This document shows, piece after piece, positions 1 to 5,323 of a stretch of DNA of 7,029 nucleotides. This DNA comes from Actinomycetes bacterium (lineage in GTDB: Bacteria; Actinomycetota; Thermoleophilia; BMS3ABIN01), in contig JAJYLK010000060.1 of the NCBI GenBank assembly GCA_021787775.1, forward strand, positions 1 to 7,029, read 5' to 3'. The first letter of the stretch is position 1. The number at the start of each line of letters is the position of its first letter. Both the position numbers and the translations under genes were made by a program. The notes beneath the pieces were generated by a model that saw only the letters and a list, made by a program, of their open reading frames with translations, ran no database searches and was not told the DNA's origin.

Positions 1-270
1 CAGCTCCTCGATCAGGGCTTTGCCCTCGGCGGTGTCCAGCTCTCCCTCGTATTTCTTGGCTTCGGAATCCGTATAGCAGTGTACGCATTTGAGATTGCAG
101 GTACGGCTGGTGTTCCAGGCAACCACCGGCCGGCGCGCGGCCGCTGATTGCGGCTGCCGCGGGATGTGCGGTGCGCCCGCCATCTCCTTGCCCGGCTTGG
201 GGCCGTGACCATAACGCAGCGAGTCCGCGGGGGTGTCGCGGTCGCAGTAGAGTCGGGTGATGTCGATCAT
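1..270 (-). CDS. ahbC: Radical SAM siroheme-pathway protein, AhbC-like (5' part; continues off the left edge)
   Basis: First 90 residues of a radical SAM enzyme. The sequence shows an N-terminus beginning MIDITRLYCD, then SLRYG, a basic linker, RRPVVAWNTSRTCNLKCVHCY, and an acidic stretch. The CNLKCVHC segment (about residues 61-68) is the CX3CX2C triad that ligates the 4Fe-4S/SAM cluster. Known family: the opening together with [VA]WN-x-[ST]R-x-CNLKCVHCY is typical of AhbC (formerly NirJ1), which removes acetate side chains from 12,18-didecarboxysiroheme in the siroheme-dependent heme pathway. The related AhbD and NirJ are alternatives that the missing C-terminus would settle. The ATG has a good SD (GAGGAAAG at about 279-286). 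It follows cobA-hemD by 42 bases on the same strand, and CobA-HemD makes the precursor of siroheme, so the neighbour supports the call. The protein is probably cytosolic and oxygen-sensitive. The C-terminal auxiliary cluster region, if present, lies outside the window. Confidence 0.8.
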   Translation of the reverse strand, partial: MIDITRLYCDRDTPADSLRYGHGPKPGKEMAGAPHIPRQPQSAAARRPVVAWNTSRTCNLKCVHCYTDSEAKKYEGELDTAEGKALIEEL

Positions 271-312
271 GCCTTAATCTTTCCTCGGATTTTCCGGCCT
301 CTGAGGCCGCTG

Positions 313-1872
313 TCAGCCGGCTTGCGCCTGGGATATCAACGCCTGAACCAATCCGGGGATAGTGTAATCATCCGCAACCAGGTCGACGTGCAGTCCCAGC
401 TCGCTGGCTGTATCCGCGGTCACCGGTCCGATGCAGGCGACAGTCACGCTCCCAGTGAGGCTCGAAAGATCCATTCCGTCGAGGAGTTGTGCGAAGTTTT
501 TGACCGTGGATGAGCTTGTAAAAGTAATGATATCAATTTCACCGGCGCTGAGCATCTGCTTCATGTCTTCGGTGCCGGTGTCCTCCAGGACGGTCTCGTA
601 GGCGGTGACGACGTCGACCTCGGCGCCGGCCTGTGCCAGCTTCTCAGGCAGGACCTCGCGCGCCTCCAGCGCCCGGGGGATCAGCACCCGTTGGCCGGCG
701 ATGCCCTTTGCGAGCAGCCCCTCGATGACCGCCTCGGCGCGGTATTCGGGCGGCACGTAGTCCGGCTTCAGCCCGCGCGACCCAAGCGCCGCCGCGGTCG
801 CCGGCCCGATGGCCGCCAGCCTGATCCCCTTGAGATCACGCACGTCGCCGCCGCGGTCCAGGCGGCTGAAGAAGTGCTCGACGCCGTTGACACTGGTGAA
901 GACGACCCAGTCGTACGCCGGCTCCCCGGAGCGCAGCCGGGCCACCGCCTCGTCCAGGACGGCGTATCCATCCGCGGGCGGTACGACCCGGATGGTGGGA
1001 AACTCGACCGGCTCGGCGCCGGCTTGCTTGAGCGCCTCCACCAGATCGCTGGCCTGGGCGCGGGAGCGGGTGACGGCCACGCGCCTGCCAAACAGCGGCC
1101 TTTCCTCGAACCAGCGCAGCTCGTCGCGCAGCGACACTACCTCTCCCACGATCGTGATCGCCGGCGCCTTAAAGTTGTGTTGTTTGACTAATTGAACGAT
1201 ATCTGACAGCGTTCCCGTGAGCGTCTGCTGCCGCGGCGTCGTGCCCCAGCGGATCAGCGCCACCGGCGTTTCCGGCGGACGGCCGTTAGCGACCAGATTC
1301 TCGACGATCCAGGGCAGGTTCTTGACGCCCATCAGAAAAACGATCGTGCCGACGCCCGTCGATAATTTGTCCCATTTGATGGATGATTCGGTTTTGGTCG
1401 GGTCCTCGTGGCCGGTGACGAAGGCCACGTCGGTGGTCAGCCCCCGGTGCGTCACCGGGATGCCCGCGTAAGCGGGCACGGCGTAGGCCGAGGAGATGCC
1501 GGGGACGATCTCGAAGGGAACGCCTGCCTGGCGCAGCGCCAGCGCTTCCTCGCCGCCGCGACCGAAAATGAACGAGTCGCCGCCTTTCAGGCGCGTCACC
1601 ACCTTGCCGGCCAGGCTCTTGTCCACCAGCAGTTGATTGATATCATCCTGCTTCATGGTGTGATCGCCGCCCTTCTTGCCGACGTAGATCACTTCGGCTT
1701 CGGGCGAGACGTAAGCAAGCAGCTCCTTGCTGGCCAGGTAGTCGTAAACGACCACCCCGGCGCGGCGGACGCACTCGACGCCCTTGAGCGTGAACAGGCC
1801 CGGGTCTCCGGGGCCGGCGCCGACCAGGTATACCTTGCCCGTCCCCCTGCCCATCCGGTTTGCGTCATTCAT
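313..1872 (-). CDS. cobA-hemD: Fused uroporphyrinogen-III C-methyltransferase / uroporphyrinogen-III synthase (CobA-HemD)
   Basis: A 519-residue fusion of two tetrapyrrole enzymes. The N-terminal half (about 13-250) is SUMT, which methylates uroporphyrinogen III twice with SAM to give precorrin-2. It shows the P-loop-like VGAGPGDPG (17-25), YVGKKGG (63-69), [16 protein letters not shown] (94-109), [17 protein letters not shown] (123-139) and VIVGEVV-type end (241-246). The C-terminal half (about 262-515) is uroporphyrinogen-III synthase, which cyclises hydroxymethylbilane. It shows [13 protein letters not shown] (262-274), [11 protein letters not shown] (325-335), AAIGPATA (353-360), RVLIPRA (395-401) and [10 protein letters not shown] (451-460). 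Known family: such fusions occur in several Gram-positive and other anaerobic lineages and join the two steps at the uroporphyrinogen III branch point. A minor variant is Ser at 100, where Pro is common in GGDPF. The ATG start puts the SUMT motif at the expected distance; an AAGGA lies about 14 bases upstream, which is rather far. The gene is followed 42 bases later by ahbC. Product: cytosolic precorrin-2 supply for siroheme, heme or cobamide. Confidence 0.95.
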   Translation of the reverse strand: MNDANRMGRGTGKVYLVGAGPGDPGLFTLKGVECVRRAGVVVYDYLASKELLAYVSPEAEVIYVGKKGGDHTMKQDDINQLLVDKSLAGKVVTRLKGGDSFIFGRGGEEALALRQAGVPFEIVPGISSAYAVPAYAGIPVTHRGLTTDVAFVTGHEDPTKTESSIKWDKLSTGVGTIVFLMGVKNLPWIVENLVANGRPPETPVALIRWGTTPRQQTLTGTLSDIVQLVKQHNFKAPAITIVGEVVSLRDELRWFEERPLFGRRVAVTRSRAQASDLVEALKQAGAEPVEFPTIRVVPPADGYAVLDEAVARLRSGEPAYDWVVFTSVNGVEHFFSRLDRGGDVRDLKGIRLAAIGPATAAALGSRGLKPDYVPPEYRAEAVIEGLLAKGIAGQRVLIPRALEAREVLPEKLAQAGAEVDVVTAYETVLEDTGTEDMKQMLSAGEIDIITFTSSSTVKNFAQLLDGMDLSSLTGSVTVACIGPVTADTASELGLHVDLVADDYTIPGLVQALISQAQAG

Positions 1873-1971
1873 GCTGTTTCACCCATTCCTTCGCGGTCCA
1901 AAAAATCCCTGCCGCCATGGGAACCAGCGGACGATGCCGGCGGGATCCTGCGACTGGCGGCGGCTTGAGCC

Positions 1972-2631
1972 TTATTCGGGGCAGAGACCAAGTATCTCAT
2001 CAGGCTTCTCGAAATAGAAGTCCGGCTCCATCTCTTTCAGGCGCACGGCGGGAAAGATCCCCCAGTCCACCGCCACCGTCCTGACGCCGGCCGCCTGTCC
2101 GGCCTCGATGTCGAAAGGGCTATCGCCGATGTAAACCGATTCTTCCGGAGTCACGTCCAGGCGGCGCATGGCCAGCTGGATCGGCTGTGGATAGGGCTTG
2201 TGCAATTCGGTGTCGTCCGTAGCCACCACCGTCTCGAAGAAATGCTCGATCGGCACCGAACGGAACGCCATGTTGACCGTGTCGCGGCTCTTGGAGGTGA
2301 CAATCGCCATCTGGGCGCCGCGGCGACGCAGCTCCCCCAGCAGTTCCTCGATGCCCGGGTACGAGCGGATGAGATCGTCATGCACGGCATGATTATACTT
2401 ACGGTAGACCTGGTACAGCTCGTCCGCCCTGCCGGCGTCCAGCAACTGCATCTGCCGCATCAGCGGCTGGCCCACATTGGCCATCAGCACCTCGTCCGGA
2501 AGCTGCCGTCCCAGCACTTCCCGGCTGGCGTGCCGGAACGACTCCCGGATCAGGTCGATGGTGTCGACGATCGTCCCGTCCAGGTCGAAAATAAACGCCT
2601 TGAAACATTTTTTGACAGGATTAATAAAAAT
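1972..2631 (-). CDS. HAD-superfamily phosphatase, PpaX-like (pyrophosphatase/phosphoglycolate phosphatase type); start unresolved
   Basis: HAD hydrolase of subfamily IA, about 219 residues if read from the ATT at 2631. Motif I is FDLDGT (nucleophile Asp codon at 2584-2586, second Asp at 2578-2580). Motif II is IVTSKSRDTVNMAF, the motif III lysine is in ELHKPYPQP, and motif IV is YIGDSPFDIEAGQAAG. The cap segment YRKYNHAVHDDLI and the RDTVNM stretch resemble Bacillus PpaX, which hydrolyses pyrophosphate released in HPr-Ser-P dephosphorylation; a Gph-like phosphoglycolate phosphatase is the alternative, so I give no symbol. The start is odd. The frame is open from directly after the surE TGA, but no ATG, GTG or TTG precedes motif I. 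An ATT at 2629-2631 sits 5 bases after GAGG (2637-2640). An ATG at 2606-2608 is in another frame and would read MFKAFIFDLDGT if one T were removed. The first in-frame ATG (2517) would delete motif I and inactivate the enzyme. The gene lies directly after surE and 99 bases before cobA-hemD, on the same strand. Function confident to family; exact start is not. Confidence 0.82.
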   Translation of the reverse strand: MFINPVKKCFKAFIFDLDGTIVDTIDLIRESFRHASREVLGRQLPDEVLMANVGQPLMRQMQLLDAGRADELYQVYRKYNHAVHDDLIRSYPGIEELLGELRRRGAQMAIVTSKSRDTVNMAFRSVPIEHFFETVVATDDTELHKPYPQPIQLAMRRLDVTPEESVYIGDSPFDIEAGQAAGVRTVAVDWGIFPAVRLKEMEPDFYFEKPDEILGLCPE

Positions 2632-2636
2632 GTCAA
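2605..2636 (-). repeat. AT-rich junction with two overlapping, mutually exclusive inverted repeats at the surE-HAD boundary
   Basis: Two small inverted repeats share bases here. One is TTGACA/TGTCAA with arms 2631-2636 and 2612-2617 and a 13-base spacer. The other, read on the minus strand, is ACATTTTT/AAAAATGT with arms 2626-2633 and 2605-2612. Because they share bases 2631-2633 and 2612, an RNA could form only one at a time. The second arm covers the out-of-frame ATG of the HAD gene, and the first covers the candidate ATT start. The stretch is much more AT-rich than the flanking coding sequence. Both stems are weak, so a regulatory role is only a possibility. Confidence 0.35.
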
Positions 2637-2646
2637 CCTCGATTTC

Positions 2647-3444
2647 TCACGGCTGCGGGACAAGTTCGTCCAGATTCCAGTCTCGGACTATTTCCATTCC
2701 CGCCAGGTTCGTCAGGGCGAAGTGGATCGGCGTCACCGAGATTTTCTTCAGGTTGAGCGCATGAAAATCTGTGCCTTCCTCCACGTGGTAGGAAGGGTCG
2801 TCACCGTAGATGTGATAGCGGCGATGGCCGTCACCCTCGCCGGGCTCCTCCACCAGCTGGTCCCGGTAGATACGTTTTCCCAGGCGCGTCACCTCGGCGC
2901 CTCTCACCTCGCCCGCCGGCAGATTGGGAGCGTTTACATTCAGCAAAATCGTGCCCGGCAGGCCATTCTCACGCAGCTTCTCCGCCATCCTGGCGGTAAA
3001 GGCGGCAAGAGGGCCGAAATGAAACTCGCCTTCCTGCACCCGCCAGTTCTCCGGCCTCTCGATTGAAACGGCGATCGCCGGCAGGCCGAGCATGATCCCC
3101 TCGAAAGCGGCGGCTACCGTGCCCGAATAGGTGATGTCGTCGCCGAGGTTGGGGCCGAGATTGATGCCGGAGACGACGATGTCGGGCTGCCAGTCAAGGA
3201 AGCCCAGGGCGGCGAGGCGGACGCAGTCCACCGGAGTGCCATCCACCGAAAAACCGCTGCCGCCATCCGGGAACGTCACCTCGCGGACATTGAGCGACTG
3301 GCCGATCGTGATACCGCGGCCGATGGCGCTGCGGTTCTGGTCGGGCGCGATAACGGCGACCCGGCCGCAGCTTTCCAGCGCCTGCTTGACGGCGAACAGG
3401 CCCGGTGAATCTATGCCGTCGTCATTGGTTACAAGTATCTTCAA
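2647..3444 (-). CDS. surE: 5'/3'-nucleotidase SurE
   Basis: Complete 265-residue SurE, near the usual 250-270 length. SurE removes phosphate from nucleoside monophosphates (and often short polyphosphate) in the cytosol, using a divalent metal, and is linked to stationary-phase survival and nucleotide salvage. Visible: MKILVTNDDGIDSPG at the N-terminus with metal-binding Asp8 and Asp9, APDQNRSAIG with Ser39, SVDGTPVDCVRLA (66-78), and VSGINLGPNLGDDITYSGTV (91-110) with the metal-binding Asn95, then AAAFEG. All expected active-site residues are present. The start codon is TTG: the MKILVTNDDG opening is nearly invariant in the family and an in-frame TAG lies six codons upstream (3460-3462), so no other start is plausible. 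The SD is AGGAAAGGAA, lying inside a long perfect hairpin that ends at the base before the TTG. It is preceded by fmdB (107 bases away) and its TGA is followed at once, in the same frame, by the HAD gene. Confidence 0.95.
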   Translation of the reverse strand: MKILVTNDDGIDSPGLFAVKQALESCGRVAVIAPDQNRSAIGRGITIGQSLNVREVTFPDGGSGFSVDGTPVDCVRLAALGFLDWQPDIVVSGINLGPNLGDDITYSGTVAAAFEGIMLGLPAIAVSIERPENWRVQEGEFHFGPLAAFTARMAEKLRENGLPGTILLNVNAPNLPAGEVRGAEVTRLGKRIYRDQLVEEPGEGDGHRRYHIYGDDPSYHVEEGTDFHALNLKKISVTPIHFALTNLAGMEIVRDWNLDELVPQP

Positions 3445-3459
3445 GGGGACGTTCCTTTC
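3442..3459 (-). promoter_or_regulatory. surE ribosome-binding site and TTG start, embedded in the end of an inverted-repeat arm
   Basis: On the minus strand AGGAAAGGAAC is followed after about 8 bases (ACGTCCCC after the last GGA) by TTG. The whole SD and spacer belong to one arm of the 29-bp inverted repeat, so in a transcript coming from fmdB they could be fully base-paired with the upstream arm. Initiation could therefore be weak unless the hairpin is prevented from forming. The pairing is seen in the sequence; the effect on translation is inferred. Confidence 0.65.
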
Positions 3460-3538
3460 CTAACGTTCCTAATTTTTCCGCAGCTCTGCTTATTGAAAAA
3501 CTTACTCAGATTAGGAACGTTAGGAAAGGAACGTCCCC
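3445..3538. repeat. Perfect 29-bp inverted repeat with 36-nt loop (REP/MITE-like palindromic element)
   Basis: The left arm (3445-3473), starting GGGGACGTTCC, is the exact reverse complement of the right arm (3510-3538), ending GGAACGTCCCC, with no mismatch over 29 bases. The loop is 3474-3509. Each arm holds two copies of ACGTTCCT (in the left arm at 3449-3456 and 3463-3470) separated by TTCCTA. The element occupies nearly all of the 106-base fmdB-surE gap. On its right side 8-base copies GGTTCTAC and GGTTCTAT lie in tandem at 3539-3554, the second overlapping the fmdB stop. It is not a classical terminator: no T-run follows the stem in either direction (on the minus strand it is followed by TTGAAG). 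From memory, GGGGAC-n-GTTCC type palindromes are multicopy in some genomes and resemble REP elements mobilised by IS200-like RAYT transposases; this cannot be proved from one copy. Confidence 0.85.
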
Positions 3539-3550
3539 GGTTCTACGGTT

Positions 3551-3814
3551 CTATTCGGAGCCAGCGGCGGCCTTTTTCTTCTGGTCCTTGCTTTTCTTTT
3601 TTGGTTTTTCTCCAGATTTGTCCCGGGGAGCCGATTTTTTCCCGTAGTCAGTGCTGTAAAAACCGCTGCCTTTGAAATGGATGGCTACCGGATGGAACAG
3701 CCGGGTGACCCGGGCGCCGCATTTCTCGCATTTCTTAACCGCATGGTCGGAGATACTCTGAAGCTTTTCAAACTGGTGCCCGCATTTCAGGCACCGGTAT
3801 TCATAGATAGGCAA
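3551..3814 (-). CDS. FmdB-family zinc-ribbon protein (small regulatory-protein domain)
   Basis: An 87-residue protein of the FmdB/CxxC_CxxC_SSSS family. The N-terminal zinc ribbon shows MPIYEYRCLKCGHQFE, with CxxC pairs at Cys8/Cys11 and Cys29/Cys32 (KKCEKCG), followed by the family's RLFHPVAIHFKGSGFYSTDYG (about 38-58). The last 29 residues are a low-complexity, lysine-rich tail that probably is disordered and may bind nucleic acid. The molecular role of the family is poorly known; FmdB was named as a proposed regulator of formamidase genes in Methylophilus. The start is TTG at 3814, because PIYEYRC normally directly follows the initiator. A strong AGGAGG lies at 3827-3832, 12 bases upstream. 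An ATG further upstream at 3907 is in frame but coincides with the predicted transcription start and would add 31 residues with no family match. It is the first gene of the leftward group, about 93 bases after the predicted start of transcription. Confidence 0.88.
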   Translation of the reverse strand: MPIYEYRCLKCGHQFEKLQSISDHAVKKCEKCGARVTRLFHPVAIHFKGSGFYSTDYGKKSAPRDKSGEKPKKKSKDQKKKAAAGSE

Positions 3815-3913
3815 TTTTGTTTCAATCCTCCTTTCGCGCTGAGGGCGCTGATGAAAATCGCTTCGGACAGCCTCGGCCGGATGCCCGGAAACAGTCTTTT
3901 CTACCAATCTGAT

Positions 3914-3942
3914 ATTATAGCATCAATGAAAAGCGGTGGCAT
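3914..3942 (-). promoter_or_regulatory. Sigma70-type promoter for the fmdB-surE-HAD-cobA/hemD-ahbC group
   Basis: Read on the minus strand, a perfect -10 TATAAT (3914-3919) is preceded by a 17-base spacer and ATGCCA (3937-3942), which matches 4 of 6 bases of TTGACA. The predicted start of transcription is near 3907, giving a leader of about 93 bases before the fmdB TTG. The position at the head of the leftward group supports it. Confidence 0.65.
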
Positions 3943-4014
3943 TTGAGCCATAAACCTGTCCGTGCGGGTAAACAAAAAAGGGGGTTTTGGGGGCGAAACC
4001 GGCCGGCTGCCTCT

Positions 4015-4033
4015 CTTTTGCCGGTAGCAAAAG
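4015..4033. repeat. 7-bp inverted repeat with 5-base loop, possible operator
   Basis: CTTTTGC (4015-4021) and GCAAAAG (4027-4033) are exact inverted copies around CGGTA. It sits midway between the two divergent groups. No T-run of terminator type follows it. It could be a regulator-binding site, but a 7-bp match of this sort could also occur by chance. Confidence 0.3.
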
Positions 4034-4116
4034 TCGGCACTTGTGTAGTAAGATTCTGGCAGATTGTATCGGTAGTCCGCCCTGTGACGCGCGGTTTTAA
4101 AATAGCCTTTTTAGCC

Positions 4117-4132
4117 TAAAATAATGAATATG
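4117..4132 (+). promoter_or_regulatory. Possible -10 element placing transcription start at the glycosyltransferase ATG (leaderless mRNA)
   Basis: TAAAAT at 4117-4122 lies 7 bases before the ATG at 4130, the spacing expected if transcription starts at that ATG. A second TAAAAT at 4098-4103 would give a leader of only about 15-20 bases. Neither ATG (4124 or 4130) has a purine-rich SD within 20 bases. No good -35 is seen. Leaderless mRNAs with only a -10 box are common in Actinomycetota and Deinococcota, so this is reasonable but unproven. Confidence 0.3.
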
Positions 4133-5323
4133 AAAATCGCCCTCGTATCTGAGTATTATTATCCCTTGCTCGGAGGCATCACCGAGCATGTTCACAATCT
4201 GGCGCTCGCTCTCAGTAAACGGGGGCATGAGGTCGTTGTGATCACCCACAACCTCAAGCCGAAGAAGCACCACCATTACCCTGACGGTCCGGAGGTCTTC
4301 CCGGTGGTCCGCTTCGGCAAGGGTTTCCCCATCTACTCCAACGGGTCCATCGCCCACATCACCCTCGGCCGGAGTCTGGGCGCGAACCTGGAGAATTTCT
4401 TCCGGCAGGAGAACTTCGACGTCATCCACGCCCATTCCCCGCTGACGCCTATCCTGCCGGTCATCGCGCTGCGCCGTTCGAATGCGCCGGTGACTGTCGG
4501 CACATTCCATACTTACTTTGACCGCAGCCGCGGCTATTCCTGGCTGCAGAAAAAGGCGGAGCGGCACATGGAGATGATGGATGGCAAGATCGTCGTCTCC
4601 GAAGCGTGCGTGGAGGCGCTATCCCGCTATTTCGAAACCGAATACAAGGTCATTCCCAACGGCGTCGACCCCGAATATTTCCGGCCGGACGCACCGGTGC
4701 TGCCGGAGTTCGATGACGGCAAACTCAACATCCTCTTCGTCGGCCGCTTCGATCCGCGCAACGGCCTGCGCACCATGATAGACGCCTTCAAGATCGTCAA
4801 GTCGCGGTTCGACAACTGCCGCCTCATAGTGGTCGGCGACGGGCCCCTGCGGCCATACTACCGCTCGCTGGTAGGCAAGGAGCTGGCCAAAGACATACAT
4901 TTCGCCGGCCTGATCAACGGCGGGCGTCCGAATTATTACGCCTCCGCCGATATCTATTGCAGCCCCTGCACAAAGGCTTCATTCGGCGTGGTGCTGCTGG
5001 AAGCGATGTCTTCCGGCAAGCCGATCGTCGCTTCCGACATCAACGGCTACCGGCTGGTGATGGAGGATAACAGGCAGGGGATCCTCGTCGGCGAACCGGA
5101 GCCGGCTGCCTTCGCCGAGGCGATCCTGCGGCTCCTGAACGACCCCGAACTGCGGCAGCGGATGGGCCAGAGCGGACGCGATACAGTGATTGAAAAATAT
5201 TCCTGGGATCTGGTCGCCAGGAAGGTGGAAGCGCTTTATCTGGAGCTGCTGGGACGCAAGCCGGAAACAGAGCCGGTGGCACCCGCGCCCGCGGGTGAAA
5301 TCGCCTACGCCCTGAATGACTAA
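4124..5323 (+). CDS. GT4-family (GT-B fold) glycosyltransferase with altered catalytic motif
   Basis: A 399-residue retaining glycosyltransferase of the GT4 type, in the broad PimA/glycogen-synthase-like group, probably acting at the inner face of the membrane on a lipid or glycan acceptor. The N-terminal Rossmann half shows KIALVSEYYYPLLGGITEHV (4-23, glycine loop GGI), HEVVVITHN (35-43), DVIHAHSPL (99-107) and GTFHTYFDR (126-134). The C-terminal half shows VIPNGVD (176-182), ILFVGRFDPRNGL (203-215), LIVVGDGPLRP (234-244), ASADIYCSP (273-281), SFGVVLLEAMSSGKPIVASD (286-305) and a C-terminal helix. Two usual donor-site residues differ: the position of the EX7E first Glu is Ala285 (second Glu is Glu293), and the Lys of PRKG is Asn213. 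The start could be Met1 (4124) or, more like relatives, Met3 (4130); no SD precedes either. It overlaps the next gene by 8 bases. Donor and acceptor cannot be read from the sequence. Confidence 0.88.
   Translation: MNMKIALVSEYYYPLLGGITEHVHNLALALSKRGHEVVVITHNLKPKKHHHYPDGPEVFPVVRFGKGFPIYSNGSIAHITLGRSLGANLENFFRQENFDVIHAHSPLTPILPVIALRRSNAPVTVGTFHTYFDRSRGYSWLQKKAERHMEMMDGKIVVSEACVEALSRYFETEYKVIPNGVDPEYFRPDAPVLPEFDDGKLNILFVGRFDPRNGLRTMIDAFKIVKSRFDNCRLIVVGDGPLRPYYRSLVGKELAKDIHFAGLINGGRPNYYASADIYCSPCTKASFGVVLLEAMSSGKPIVASDINGYRLVMEDNRQGILVGEPEPAAFAEAILRLLNDPELRQRMGQSGRDTVIEKYSWDLVARKVEALYLELLGRKPETEPVAPAPAGEIAYALND

Larger units (their letters stand above)
3815..4123. other. Intergenic region between the divergent gene groups
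   Basis: About 310 bases with no convincing gene. It holds the fmdB leader with its AGGAGG (3827-3832), the leftward sigma70-type promoter, a G/A-run stretch around 3970-3995, a 7-bp inverted repeat (4015-4033), a direct repeat TAGCCT at 4103-4108 and 4112-4117, and AT-rich sequence just before the glycosyltransferase. I see no recognisable riboswitch and no intrinsic terminator here. No clear SD precedes the plus-strand gene. Confidence 0.6.

Noticed and set aside
295..309. Palindrome CGGCCTC-T-GAGGCCG just after the cobA-hemD stop.
   Set aside because: The real loop would leave only about a 5-bp stem, with no T-run after it, so I do not call it a terminator; it may be a chance GC-rich palindrome.
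1408..1968. A 186-codon plus-strand open frame opposite the SUMT half of cobA-hemD.
   Set aside because: Antisense to a fully recognised domain, with no SD and no family resemblance.
1972..2517. The HAD gene taken as starting at the ATG at 2517.
   Set aside because: This start drops FDLDGT and the catalytic Asp, which are intact in the same frame just upstream, so it is very unlikely to be the real N-terminus.
2608..2640. TTGACA boxes on both strands as -35 elements of an internal promoter.
   Set aside because: At 16-18 bases downstream neither strand has a TATAAT-like hexamer (minus strand gives an A-run; plus strand gives AACCTC).
2200..3066. A 288-codon plus-strand open frame opposite surE and the HAD gene.
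   Set aside because: It lies entirely antisense to two well-recognised genes and crosses their junction. Its product is Arg/His/Gln-rich with no recognisable motif, as expected for a shadow frame in GC-rich DNA.
3445..3538. The long hairpin as an intrinsic terminator for fmdB.
   Set aside because: No T-run follows either arm, the loop is long, and the stem ends directly at the surE start. Partial attenuation is still possible.
3551..3907. The fmdB product taken from the upstream ATG at 3907 (118 residues).
   Set aside because: The extra 31 residues match nothing in the family, the ATG sits at the predicted transcription start, and AGGAGG lies just upstream of the TTG at 3814.
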